Source: an uncultured Clostridium sp.
GTDB taxonomy: Bacteria > Bacillota > Clostridia > Lachnospirales > Lachnospiraceae
Assembly: GCA_900542035.1 (NCBI GenBank)
Contig: UQMJ01000017.1
Span: 1 to 61,751 of the forward strand
Direction of reading: 5' to 3'
Length of the DNA: 61,751 bases
Below, in pieces: positions 41,895 through 50,384 of this stretch. How positions within the stretch are numbered: the first letter of the stretch is position 1; each line of letters starts with the position of its first letter. The notes under the pieces were generated by a model, which made no database searches, was not told where the DNA came from, and saw only the letters and a program-made list of their open reading frames with translations. A program made the position numbers and the translations under genes.

Positions 41895-42923
41895 CTACTC
41901 TGCCGCCGATGGATACTCGGCATTGTATTGTTGAATCTTCTCGTAAATCGGTCGAATATCCGGATGGCCGCTTAAAAAATCTTCATGCATCGGCATACAG
42001 ATGTCCTGGAACGGCTTGGTGTCTGGATACAAAAACTGTACCTTCTGCTCATTTTCAGCTTTTTTCTTTGCCTCTTCTACTGCCTTGACCCACTCTTCCC
42101 GTTCCACCTGGTTGACCAGATCAAAGCCTTCTTCAAACACAGCCCGATCTTCTGCAGACAGTTTTTCCAGAAAGTGATTGTTGGCAACTAAAATATCCGG
42201 AATCATCTGGTGCATATCATACGAATAAAACTTGCACACGTCTCCATGTCCATTGGAGGTCAGCGCCATCTCATTATTTTCTGCTCCGTCAATTACTTTT
42301 GACTGCAGTGCCGTATACACCTCTCCAAATCCCATCGGAGTAGCAGATCCGCCTAACAGACTCATCATCTGGACATTAGTAGGAGACTGCTGGACACGGA
42401 TTTTTAATCCTTTTAAATCAGCCGGAGTCTGAATGGGGGTGGAAACTGTATAAAAGTTTCTGGTTCCTGCATCAATCCAGGTAACTGCCTGGAAACCAGC
42501 GTCTTTTGTGGATTCAAAAATGGGAGACGTAATGCTCTCATCATCCATAGCTGCATGGTATGCCTCTTCTGATGCAAACAGGTATGGCATATTAAACAAG
42601 GTATAATTCTCGGAAAATGTCTCCAAAATAGAGTTGCTGGCTACACAGATATCAATGGCTCCCGTCTGGGTCAGCTGAACCATATCCGTCTGAGAGCCCA
42701 AAAGCTCGCTTGGATAAACTTCTACATCATACTTGTCTCCCAGCCTGCTCTCAATAAACTCTTCAAATGCAAGCAGCGCAATATTGGTAGGATGATCCGA
42801 AGCCTGATTGTGTCCTACGTAGATAATATCTTTTCCACCGGCAGAAAAACCGCATCCGGCAGTCAGGACAACTGCTCCGCAGACAATGCCTGGAAGCAGC
42901 CATTTTTTCTTTTTCTTTCTCAT
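41895..42923 (-). CDS. dctP: TRAP transporter substrate-binding lipoprotein (DctP family)
   Basis: Role (known family): extracellular solute receptor for the DctQM permease. Seen: lipobox LTAGC with Cys24, then GHNQASDHPTNIALLAFEEFIE, VYPSELLGSQTDMVQLTQTGAID (abbreviated: LGSQTDMVQLTQTGAID), the specificity-helix region LKGLKIRVQQSPTN with the conserved Arg that binds a carboxylate, and GAENNEM. Length of 342. The ligand is therefore probably a carboxylate, exact identity unknown. The signal starts with six basic residues. Confidence 0.93.
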   Translation of the reverse strand: MRKKKKKWLLPGIVCGAVVLTAGCGFSAGGKDIIYVGHNQASDHPTNIALLAFEEFIESRLGDKYDVEVYPSELLGSQTDMVQLTQTGAIDICVASNSILETFSENYTLFNMPYLFASEEAYHAAMDDESITSPIFESTKDAGFQAVTWIDAGTRNFYTVSTPIQTPADLKGLKIRVQQSPTNVQMMSLLGGSATPMGFGEVYTALQSKVIDGAENNEMALTSNGHGDVCKFYSYDMHQMIPDILVANNHFLEKLSAEDRAVFEEGFDLVNQVEREEWVKAVEEAKKKAENEQKVQFLYPDTKPFQDICMPMHEDFLSGHPDIRPIYEKIQQYNAEYPSAAE

Positions 42924-42956
42924 TATCCAAGTCCTCCTTTTCTATTATTTCTACTC

Positions 42957-42965
42957 ATTATATCA
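42957..42965 (-). promoter_or_regulatory. Extended -10 promoter of dctPQM
   Basis: Minus strand TGATATAAT is an extended -10 (TGnTATAAT), 34 nt upstream of the dctP ATG. The -35 region (CTGCCA) is poor, as often with extended -10 promoters. Confidence 0.55.
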
Positions 42966-43022
42966 ATTCTTCGCCCCTATGGCAGTTGAAGAACTATCCT
43001 TTCCATAATTTTTTTCAGGAAT

Positions 43023-43065
43023 AAAAAAGCTGCTGTAGACTATTCTGTCAGACAGCAGCTTTTTT
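43023..43065 (-). terminator. Bidirectional terminator after the alkyl-sulfatase-like gene
   Basis: AAAAAAGCTGCTGT pairs with ACAGCAGCTTTTT around a 15-nt loop; both strands end in T-runs. It separates the hydrolase gene from dctP. Confidence 0.88.
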
Positions 43066-43070
43066 ATTCC

Positions 43071-44348
43071 TTATTCTGTTAACTCTTTTGCACTTGCAAG
43101 ATAATAGTGGCGTCCGTTGGCGCTGGTGCTGATTTCTCCCAGGGCCGTCAGCCCTTTTGCCTTTATCTTTCTGGCTTCCTTTACAAATTCTCCTGCCTCT
43201 ATCAGCAGATCGGAAAGCTGGAGAGCCATCTGCCACTGTCCTTCTTTCAGCTTTGCTTCTGCCTCTGCCAGTACCTTTTCCGCTCCGGCCAGGCTTACCA
43301 TTTCCGCTGAAAATACCGAGTCCGGAAGACGGCTTAAGTTCGTGGCATTTCCATCAAACCAGCCAAAATATCCATGGTAAATCGAGCGGACAGACCACTC
43401 TGCTGTTCCATAAAATTCACCCAGATACGGCAGATTTTCATATTCTTCTGGAAGTTTTACCGCCTCTACTGTCTCGCTTTCCGTCATTCCCTGATTCATA
43501 CAGTCCAGAGTCTGCAAAAGGATGGATTCGATGGCGCCGGAAAAGTTTTTCAGCACTTCCTGTACTGCTTCTGCTCCAATTACCGGCATGGTATGACCTG
43601 GCAAAAGCGCCTTTGCCGGATACGTCATAATCATTCTTAAACTGTCTACCCAGGCAGCAATGTCCCTGTACTGGCTGCCGCGGATGGCGTAAAGATTTGG
43701 CCAGCAGCCATAGTAGTTGTCTCCGCAGCACAGGATCTCATCGTCTGGAAGCCAGAGAAACAACTGATCGTCGGTCTCTCCTACTGCTGAAACCAGTTCT
43801 ATCCTGACTCCGTCAATGACCCGTTCTACCTGTTCTTCCTTTTTATAAACGGTTGTAGGCGGCAGAAAATCGTATGTTCCGTCTCCTACTGCATTCCCTT
43901 CCCGAATTCCGATTCCCTGGGTAATGCATTCTTCTTCCGTCAGCCGGTAGCCAAACTGACGCACCGTCCGCCGCATCAGCACATCATTGATTTTTTCTGT
44001 GTACTTTAAAACCGGACGTCTTGGAGCAAACGCAATGATTTCTTCTGCCGTATCCCGAAACGCGCCGGAACCTCCTCTGTGATCCGGATGCCCGTGGGTA
44101 TAAATAATCGTCTTTACCGGCTTTCCATAAGTTTCGTCCAGTTCTGTTCTGAGGCGCTTTGCCCGCTCGTCGGAATCCAGAGCGTCCACCAGAATCAGAG
44201 AATGTTCTCCCTCAATTACAATGCTGTTGCTGTGGCCGTATCCTACGTAAATCACAATCCGGTCATTGATCCGGATGGCCTGTCTGGTATAAGATGCCTT
44301 TGCATGGCTGCGCAGAAGCTCTGCCGCGTGTTCCTGAAACATATCCAT
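43071..44348 (-). CDS. Alkyl-sulfatase-like metallo-beta-lactamase-fold hydrolase
   Basis: Known family: SdsA1/YjcS-type alkyl sulfatases have a metallo-beta-lactamase domain, a dimerisation domain and an SCP2-like C-terminal domain. Seen: metal motif THGHPDH (84-90), GETDDQL, CCGDNYYGCWPNLYAIRG, LLPGHTMPVIG, then the helical dimerisation region with YGTAEWSVRSIYHGYFGWFDG. Length of 425 means the C-terminal SCP2-like domain is absent; a normal stop and terminator follow, so it is not a broken gene. A signal peptide is not visible, so it should be cytoplasmic. Substrate unknown; sulfate ester hydrolysis is only inferred. Confidence 0.8.
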   Translation of the reverse strand: MDMFQEHAAELLRSHAKASYTRQAIRINDRIVIYVGYGHSNSIVIEGEHSLILVDALDSDERAKRLRTELDETYGKPVKTIIYTHGHPDHRGGSGAFRDTAEEIIAFAPRRPVLKYTEKINDVLMRRTVRQFGYRLTEEECITQGIGIREGNAVGDGTYDFLPPTTVYKKEEQVERVIDGVRIELVSAVGETDDQLFLWLPDDEILCCGDNYYGCWPNLYAIRGSQYRDIAAWVDSLRMIMTYPAKALLPGHTMPVIGAEAVQEVLKNFSGAIESILLQTLDCMNQGMTESETVEAVKLPEEYENLPYLGEFYGTAEWSVRSIYHGYFGWFDGNATNLSRLPDSVFSAEMVSLAGAEKVLAEAEAKLKEGQWQMALQLSDLLIEAGEFVKEARKIKAKGLTALGEISTSANGRHYYLASAKELTE

Positions 44349-44425
44349 TCCTCCTTTTTCCTTCCATTGTAGCCCAAATCCTCACTTTTGCAAAGAAGGC
44401 ACAAAAAGGTAACTGATCCTGTCCC

Positions 44426-46321
44426 TTACAGTCTCTTCACAAACAGCGCCCGAATGGCGTTCAGAACTGCAAGAATCATAACTCCTACATCGGCAAAAAT
44501 GGCAAGCCACATATTGGCAATGCCGAATGCGCCTAAAATCAGGCATACCGCCTTGATTCCCAGGGCAAATACAATGTTCTGGTATACGATTCCCAGACAT
44601 TTTCTGGAGATCTTAATTGCCTTTGCAATCTTTAACGGATCGTCATCCATCAATACAATGTCGGCTGCCTCAATCGCTGCGTCAGACCCCATTGCGCCCA
44701 TTGCAATTCCAATATCGGCTCTGGACAAGGCAGGCGCATCGTTGATACCGTCTCCCACGAAAACAATCTTTTCTTTCTGCTTATTCCCTGCCTGCTTTTC
44801 TTGTAACAGTTCTTCTACCCGTTTTACCTTATCGGCCGGAAGCAGTTCGCTGTAAACCCGATCAATTCCCAGGTCTTCTGCCACCTTATCGGCTACCCGT
44901 TTGCTGTCTCCGGTCAGCATTACCGTCTCTTCTACACCGGCTGACTTTAATGCCTGGATTACCTGTTCTGCATTCGGCTTGATGATATCGGAAATCACAA
45001 TATGGCCTGCATATTTTCCATCAATGGCCATGTGTACAATCGTTCCAATGGAGTGGCATTCGATGTAAGGAACGTTCAGCCGCTTCATCAATTTGTCATT
45101 ACCGGCTGCAACCTGATGGCCATCCACAACAGCCATTACGCCGCTTCCGCTGATTTCCTCAATGTCTCTTACACGCGAGCAGTCCAGCTCCTGTCCGTAT
45201 TCCCTCTGGATGCTTTTGCTGATTGGATGGGAAGAGGCGCTCTCTGCCAGAGCTGCAAATTCCAGGATTTTCTGGTTTTCCAATTCGTTGTGATGGATAC
45301 CGTTTACTACAAATACGCCCTGGGTTAAGGTTCCCGTTTTATCAAATACCACTGTCTTTGTTTTCGATAAGGTCTCCAGATAATTGGATCCTTTTACCAG
45401 GATTCCCTCTCTGCTGGCTCCGCCGATTCCTGCAAAAAAGCTGAGCGGAATACTGATTACCAGTGCGCATGGGCAGCTGATTACCAAAAACGTTAACGCT
45501 CTGTACATCCACTGGCTCCACTGCGGATCCGCTCCTAAAAACAGCATCTGCACAAGAGGAGGAACCAGAAGCAGCGCCAGGGCGCTGTAGCAGACCGCTG
45601 GTGTATAATACTTGGCAAATTTTGAAATGAATTCCTCTGATTTTGATTTTCTGGAACTGGAATTTTCCACTAATTCCAGAATCTTGGAAACCGTGGATTC
45701 TTCAAATTCTTTGGTTGTCTGAATCTTTAATACCCTGGTCATATTCACACAGCCGCTGATTACTTCATCCCCAGTGCTGACCTCTTTGGGAAGGCTTTCT
45801 CCTGTCAGGGCGCTGGTATTCAAGCTGGAATTTCCTTCTATAATGACGCCGTCAATGGGTACTTTTTCACCTGGATGAACTACGATTACCGTTCCTACTG
45901 GCACATCGTCCGGATCGACTTTTTTCAGTTTTCCGTCTTCTTCTAGATTCGCATAATCCGGCCGGATATCCATCAAAGCGCTGATATTTTTCCTGCTTTT
46001 TCCCACTGCATAGCTCTGGAACAGTTCTCCGATCTGGTATAGCAGCATAACGGAAATCGCTTCTGCATAATCGCCGCTTTCTAATAAACCGATGGCCATT
46101 GCGCCTACTGTAGCAACTGCCATTAAAAAGTTTTCGTCAAATACCTGGCGGTTTAAAATACCACGGAACGCTTTTCTTAAAATATCGTAGCCGATAATTC
46201 CATAAGGGATCAGATACAGGGCAAACCGGCCGTATCCTTCTACCGGAACAAATTCCAGCCCTATCATCAGGATTACAGTTACGATAATACGAAACAACAT
46301 CTTTTTCTGCTTTTTCGTCAT
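44426..46321 (-). CDS. Heavy-metal P1B-type ATPase (Zn/Cd/Pb-type)
   Basis: Role (known family): exports soft divalent metal ions. Seen: 631 residues, TGES (173-176), the membrane metal motif CPCALVIS (283-290), DKTGTLT (327-333), SSHPISKSI and GDGINDAPAL, with a late membrane Lys in the final helices. CPC plus the absence of Cu-type features points to Zn/Cd/Pb. It has no N-terminal metal-binding domain with CxxC. A palindrome typical of ArsR-family metal sensors lies in its promoter region, but no such regulator gene is adjacent. RBS: AAGGAGG. Confidence 0.93.
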   Translation of the reverse strand: MTKKQKKMLFRIIVTVILMIGLEFVPVEGYGRFALYLIPYGIIGYDILRKAFRGILNRQVFDENFLMAVATVGAMAIGLLESGDYAEAISVMLLYQIGELFQSYAVGKSRKNISALMDIRPDYANLEEDGKLKKVDPDDVPVGTVIVVHPGEKVPIDGVIIEGNSSLNTSALTGESLPKEVSTGDEVISGCVNMTRVLKIQTTKEFEESTVSKILELVENSSSRKSKSEEFISKFAKYYTPAVCYSALALLLVPPLVQMLFLGADPQWSQWMYRALTFLVISCPCALVISIPLSFFAGIGGASREGILVKGSNYLETLSKTKTVVFDKTGTLTQGVFVVNGIHHNELENQKILEFAALAESASSHPISKSIQREYGQELDCSRVRDIEEISGSGVMAVVDGHQVAAGNDKLMKRLNVPYIECHSIGTIVHMAIDGKYAGHIVISDIIKPNAEQVIQALKSAGVEETVMLTGDSKRVADKVAEDLGIDRVYSELLPADKVKRVEELLQEKQAGNKQKEKIVFVGDGINDAPALSRADIGIAMGAMGSDAAIEAADIVLMDDDPLKIAKAIKISRKCLGIVYQNIVFALGIKAVCLILGAFGIANMWLAIFADVGVMILAVLNAIRALFVKRL

Positions 46322-46340
46322 AGTTACCTCCTTATTGTAT

Positions 46341-46362
46341 CATATGAGCATTTATTCATATG
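46341..46362. promoter_or_regulatory. ArsR/SmtB-type metal-sensor operator
   Basis: CATATGA and TCATATG (7-bp arms) flank an 8-nt AT-rich centre, the layout of operators bound by ArsR/SmtB repressors. It starts 20 nt upstream of the P-type ATPase start and overlaps the region where its promoter should be (TACAAT nearby). Confidence 0.6.
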
Positions 46363-46424
46363 TGTGTTACCGCTGTTATTATACTTCCCCAAAAAAGAAA
46401 AGTCAATCAAAACTTTGTGCCGCA

Positions 46425-46475
46425 CCAAAAAACTCCCGTCTGATTCTGAGACCATGCTCAAAACCAGACGGGAGT
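46425..46475 (-). terminator. Terminator after the anti-sigma-type gene
   Basis: Minus strand ACTCCCGTCTG pairs with CAGACGGGAGT (11 bp) and is followed by TTTTT. It lies between the membrane protein gene at 46494 and the metal ATPase promoter. Confidence 0.88.
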
Positions 46476-46493
46476 CTCCGACTTTTCTATGTT

Positions 46494-47324
46494 TTATTCC
46501 ATGACTTCTGACGCCATTTCTACCAGCTGTTCTTCCGTCATAGGAGTTTCAAACGACATCAGCAGATAACTGATACCGTCTTTCTGCCATTGTACGCTGC
46601 TGTAGCTGGTTCGTTCTACCGTATCGCTTCCATATCCCACCTGCAAGGTACCAGCTTCCTCTGCCGCCTTCTCCTCTTCGGTCAGTTCATAGGACGGAGG
46701 TACAAACATACAATCCTGTTTTGTATAATAATAAGAAATTCCTTCTTTTTCATGGGCTGTTCCGGTTATCTCTTCTCCTGCCCTGCTTGCATATTCATTT
46801 AAGGTCACTTCCGGCATTCCGTCTTTTTCATACTGAAGGGTCACTTCTGTCGGAAGCTTTGTCTGGTTTCCTCCATCATCTACTCCGGAAGTATGAAGAG
46901 GATAACCTTTTGCAAATTCATATCCGTTGGAAAACGTTTCCGGAGCATTGACATCGAATGGAATCTGATAGTCTTTTTCTGCCTTCTCCAGTTCCTCGTA
47001 AGAAGAAAATTCTTCCTGCACAGTACTATGTGTGATAATTCCTTTAAACTGTCCTGCCGCCATTACGACTGCGCTTCCTAAAATGCACATGGCTCCTGCT
47101 GCAACTGCGATTTTCTTAAATTTCCATCCTGTATGCTTCATATTTGTTTCCTCCTTTATTTGTGCGAAAACCCTGTTTCTCAAGGCTTCTTCCCGTCCCA
47201 GATCCTCGTTTTTTCCATAGTTGAGAGGTTCTGCCTGACAATCCAGGGCGTCTCGGATCCGGTTGTCTATCTCCTGGTCCCATAGTTCTTTTGATTCTCT
47301 AAAATCCCATTGTCTCCTTCTCAC
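46494..47324 (-). CDS. Probable membrane anti-sigma factor of the adjacent ECF sigma
   Basis: Seen: a cytoplasmic N-terminus of about 65 residues, one membrane segment (about 70-90, IAVAAGAMCILGSAVVMAA), and an extracytoplasmic domain of about 180 residues with many Glu, Tyr and Thr. The start overlaps the ECF sigma stop by 4 nt, a normal sigma/anti-sigma arrangement. No ZAS zinc motif is recognisable, so the assignment rests on topology and position. The outer domain may sense an envelope signal. Confidence 0.65.
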   Translation of the reverse strand: MRRRQWDFRESKELWDQEIDNRIRDALDCQAEPLNYGKNEDLGREEALRNRVFAQIKEETNMKHTGWKFKKIAVAAGAMCILGSAVVMAAGQFKGIITHSTVQEEFSSYEELEKAEKDYQIPFDVNAPETFSNGYEFAKGYPLHTSGVDDGGNQTKLPTEVTLQYEKDGMPEVTLNEYASRAGEEITGTAHEKEGISYYYTKQDCMFVPPSYELTEEEKAAEEAGTLQVGYGSDTVERTSYSSVQWQKDGISYLLMSFETPMTEEQLVEMASEVME

Positions 47325-47887
47325 AGCAGTACCCTCCCTTCTAAATCCGTACTGTAAAGTTCTTCTTTTAATCGTTTTCTTGCCCCATAAAGTCTGGATT
47401 TGACCGTACCTTCCAGACAGCCGGATAATTTTGCAATTTCTTTTGTACTCATCTCTTCAAAATAGTACAAAATTACCATGGTTCTCTGTTTGACAGGCAG
47501 TCTCAGAATTGCCTGATACAGTTCTTCGGCTTCTTCCTTCCGTTCCACAACCCTGAAAACCGAATCTGCCAGGTCTTTGGCCTCCGGATTCCATGTCTCC
47601 ATGGTATCTCCTGCCGGATGCTCCCTGCTTTTCTTTTTTAAATAACGCCAGGCAATTCTGGTCATCATCCGGAGCAGCCAGGTCCTAAAATATTCCGGCT
47701 CCCGTATGGTTTCTTTTTTTAAATAGACCTGGACAAATGTTTCCTGGACAATATCCTCGCTGTCCGCGTAATTTCCGGAAATCAGGTATGCCAGTTTCAG
47801 CAGATCCCTCTGGTTTCTTTGCATCAGTTCTTCCAGGGCGTCCAGGTCATTTTTTTGCATACGCAGAACCAGTTCGATGTCTTCCAT
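47321..47887 (-). CDS. ECF-type RNA polymerase sigma factor
   Basis: Seen: 188 residues, region 2 with LAYLISGNYADSEDIVQETFVQVYL (abbreviated: ADSEDIVQETFVQVY), FRTWLLRMMTRIAWRYLKK, and region 4 LPVKQRTMVILYYFEEMSTKEIAKL with a helix-turn-helix (abbreviated: FEEMSTKEIAKLSGCLEGTV). Start: ATG 47887, AAGGAGG 8 nt upstream; earlier in-frame starts overlap the patatin gene. Followed directly by the membrane anti-sigma candidate and preceded by the patatin gene with a 34-nt gap. Confidence 0.93.
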   Translation of the reverse strand: MEDIELVLRMQKNDLDALEELMQRNQRDLLKLAYLISGNYADSEDIVQETFVQVYLKKETIREPEYFRTWLLRMMTRIAWRYLKKKSREHPAGDTMETWNPEAKDLADSVFRVVERKEEAEELYQAILRLPVKQRTMVILYYFEEMSTKEIAKLSGCLEGTVKSRLYGARKRLKEELYSTDLEGRVLL

Positions 47888-47921
47888 CCTCATTTCCTCC
47901 TTCCTGTTTGGTGCACCTATC

Positions 47922-48854
47922 CTATAGAGACATGGTTGATACAAATGGTTCAGTTTTTTTCGAATTTTCTTTTAATTTTTTCCGGATTGCAGGAATTCTG
48001 GCCAGAGTGTATTCATAGCCGGCTTCCATTGCTGGTTCCATAATAGAAAAATCCAGAAGTCCCCCTCTTTTTTCCATCTCCGGCCGTAAAATCAGCCGAT
48101 CCCTTTGAGAATGGCATCGTTCCAGACTTTCCCCCCTGATAGAAAATGACCGGAATATTTCATCCAGCATGGAACTGGTATCATTTAATTCCAGGCTTTT
48201 TCCTACGTCTGCTCCCATCACGGTTTTTACTCCGGCAGCAGACAGCAAATCCACTGGCAGATTATAGGTAATCCCGCCATCTGCAAGCAGCCGTCCATCT
48301 AAATTTCTTGGCCTAAATATCACTGGGAAACTGCTGCTTGCCATCATAATCTGGCACAGCATTCCCGTATCTTCCCAGATAATCTGCTCCCCCGCCACTT
48401 TGATCGTGTCTTTTTTTCTTCCATATCGTTCCATAAGATTGGTATAAACTACGGTTCTTCCGGAATACAGATCGACTGCCGGAATTAAAATTCCTATTTG
48501 GGCATCCTCAAGTTTCGCCCCTTTTGTAATCCGGCACAAATGCCCCAGCAGCTTTTCTCCTTTTAAAAGGCCTTTCATACTGGCTGGCCGTCCTTTTGCA
48601 AGCTGCGGCAGCAGCCGGAGCATTCCCCAGTAATCCGGATCCAGAAAACGGCAGCCATTTCTACTTAAGTAACGCACCTCTTCCTCCAGAGCAGACACCG
48701 GCATTCCGGCTGCCAGACAGCCGGCTACAATACTTCCGGAGCTGGTTCCCGCCACGGCGTCCGGCATCATTTTTTTCTCTTCCAATGCCTTTAATACGCC
48801 TACATGAACCGCGCCTTTTGTGCCTCCTCCAGACAATGCCAATCCATAATTCAT
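47922..48854 (-). CDS. Patatin-like phospholipase
   Basis: Known family: Ser-Asp dyad lipid acyl hydrolases. Seen: oxyanion motif GGGTKG (residues 9-14), nucleophile GTSSG with Ser38, and the Asp in LADGGITYNLPVD. About 310 residues, no signal peptide. Start: ATG 48854, AGGAAGG 7 nt upstream; the longer frame begins in terminator DNA. Upstream lies a large hairpin (48883-48928). Co-orientation with the ECF sigma suggests a membrane-stress link, which is inference. Confidence 0.88.
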   Translation of the reverse strand: MNYGLALSGGGTKGAVHVGVLKALEEKKMMPDAVAGTSSGSIVAGCLAAGMPVSALEEEVRYLSRNGCRFLDPDYWGMLRLLPQLAKGRPASMKGLLKGEKLLGHLCRITKGAKLEDAQIGILIPAVDLYSGRTVVYTNLMERYGRKKDTIKVAGEQIIWEDTGMLCQIMMASSSFPVIFRPRNLDGRLLADGGITYNLPVDLLSAAGVKTVMGADVGKSLELNDTSSMLDEIFRSFSIRGESLERCHSQRDRLILRPEMEKRGGLLDFSIMEPAMEAGYEYTLARIPAIRKKLKENSKKTEPFVSTMSL

Positions 48855-48882
48855 CCGTTTTCCTTCCTGGTTTTTGACTACT

Positions 48883-48928
48883 ATAGCATCAGTGTACAGA
48901 AGGCAATCCCCCTGTACACTAATGCTAT
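48883..48928. repeat. 17-bp inverted repeat upstream of the patatin gene
   Basis: Arms ATAGCATCAGTGTACAG and CTGTACACTAATGCTAT match at 16 of 17 positions, with a 12-nt loop. No T-run follows on either side. The 16-bp string TAGCATCAGTGTACAG of the left arm occurs again at 21441-21456, just upstream of rsmH. Confidence 0.6.
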
Positions 48929-48960
48929 TCAACGAATTGGGTAAAAATTCCCCTATATAC

Positions 48961-49001
48961 AAAATGTTGGGATATGCCTGCATCGCATATCCCAACATTT
49001 T
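48961..49001. terminator. Terminator after argH
   Basis: A perfect 17-bp stem (AAAATGTTGGGATATGC with its complement) and 7-nt loop, with T-rich ends on both strands. It lies 6 nt past the argH stop. Confidence 0.85.
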
Positions 49002-49006
49002 ATTTT

Positions 49007-50377
49007 TTACTTTAACTGTTCTTTATAAACTGCAATAACCTGCTCCATTGCGCTTCGTCCAGGAGCTCCAATGGTAACTCTCTTTTCTACGCAGTTCTTC
49101 ATGCTGATAGCTTCGTAGATGTCTTCTTCAAAAACCGGACTGATGGCCTTATACTCTTCTAATGTCATATCATCCAGAGCAATTCCCTTGTCGATGCAGA
49201 ACAGCACCAGCTGGCCTACAATGCCGTGGGCATCCCGAAACGGCACTCCCTTTCCTACCAGGTAATCTGCCGCGTCGGTAGCGTTGGTAAAACCGTTTTT
49301 TGCACTGGCTTCCATCACGTCTTTGCGGAATGTCATAGTGGAAATCATACCGGTAAACAGGGCCAGACAGCCTTTTACCGTATCAATGGCGTCAAATGCC
49401 AGTTCCTTGTCTTCCTGCATATCTTTGTTGTAAGCCAGAGGGATTCCCTTCATGGTCGTCAGCAGGGAAACCAATGCGCCGTACACCCGTCCGGTCTTTC
49501 CGCGGATCAGCTCCGCAATATCCGGATTCTTTTTCTGGGGCATGATGCTGCTTCCAGTACTATAGGAATCGTCAATCTCTACAAACCGGTATTCATTGGT
49601 ATTCCAGATAATAATCTCTTCGCAGAACCGGCTTAAATGCATGGAGATTGTAGACAGGGCTGACAATAGCTCGATCAGATAATCTCTGTCTGCTACAGAA
49701 TCCATAGAATTTAAAGTTGGTCCGTAAAATCCCAGAAGTTCTGCCGTATACTCCCGATCCAACGGGTAAGTAGTTCCTGCCAGGGCGCCGGATCCCAGCG
49801 GACAGTAATTCATCCTCTCATAGATATCGTGAAGTCTTCCCCTGTCTCTGGTAAACATTTCAAAATAGGCTCCCATGTGGTGGGCCAGGGTAATGGGCTG
49901 TGCCTTCTGCAGATGGGTAAACCCAGGCATAAAAGTATCTAAATTTTCTTCCATAATGACCAGAAGTTCCTGAAGCAGCGCCTTTACCAGGCTGTCAATT
50001 TCCTTTATTTCATCCCTGGTGTAAAGCTTCATGTCCAGAGCTACCTGATCGTTGCGGCTTCTTCCTGTATGAAGCCGTTTTCCTGCTTCTCCAATCCGTT
50101 CCGTCAGCGTTTCTTCTACAAAAGAGTGGATGTCCTCTGCCCCTGGGGCAATCTCTAATCTGCCGCTTTCCAGATCCTCTAAAATGCCGGACAGTCCTGC
50201 TGTAATCTGCTCCTTGTCTTCCTGGGAAATAATCCCTTGTTTTGCCAACATTGCCACGTGGGCCAGACTGCCCTGAATGTCCTGGCGGTAAAACTTCTGA
50301 TCAAAGGACAAGGATTCATTAAAATTGTGTACTAACTGGTTGGTTTCTTTGGTAAAACGTCCGCCCCATAATTTCAT
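49007..50377 (-). CDS. argH: Argininosuccinate lyase
   Basis: Role (known family): last step of arginine synthesis, releasing fumarate. Seen: HTGRSRNDQV (103-112), THLQKAQP (154-161) and the flexible signature loop GSSIMPQKKN (275-284) with the catalytic Ser. Length of 456 is standard. Odd: it is not next to argG but 7 nt downstream of the yfhO-type gene, in an operon for surface glycosylation. Confidence 0.98.
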   Translation of the reverse strand: MKLWGGRFTKETNQLVHNFNESLSFDQKFYRQDIQGSLAHVAMLAKQGIISQEDKEQITAGLSGILEDLESGRLEIAPGAEDIHSFVEETLTERIGEAGKRLHTGRSRNDQVALDMKLYTRDEIKEIDSLVKALLQELLVIMEENLDTFMPGFTHLQKAQPITLAHHMGAYFEMFTRDRGRLHDIYERMNYCPLGSGALAGTTYPLDREYTAELLGFYGPTLNSMDSVADRDYLIELLSALSTISMHLSRFCEEIIIWNTNEYRFVEIDDSYSTGSSIMPQKKNPDIAELIRGKTGRVYGALVSLLTTMKGIPLAYNKDMQEDKELAFDAIDTVKGCLALFTGMISTMTFRKDVMEASAKNGFTNATDAADYLVGKGVPFRDAHGIVGQLVLFCIDKGIALDDMTLEEYKAISPVFEEDIYEAISMKNCVEKRVTIGAPGRSAMEQVIAVYKEQLK

Positions 50378-50384
50378 AATGGTA

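Noticed and set aside
40091..44348. One operon joining the alkyl-sulfatase-like gene and dctPQM
   Set aside because: A strong bidirectional terminator at 43023-43065 and an extended -10 promoter before dctP separate them.
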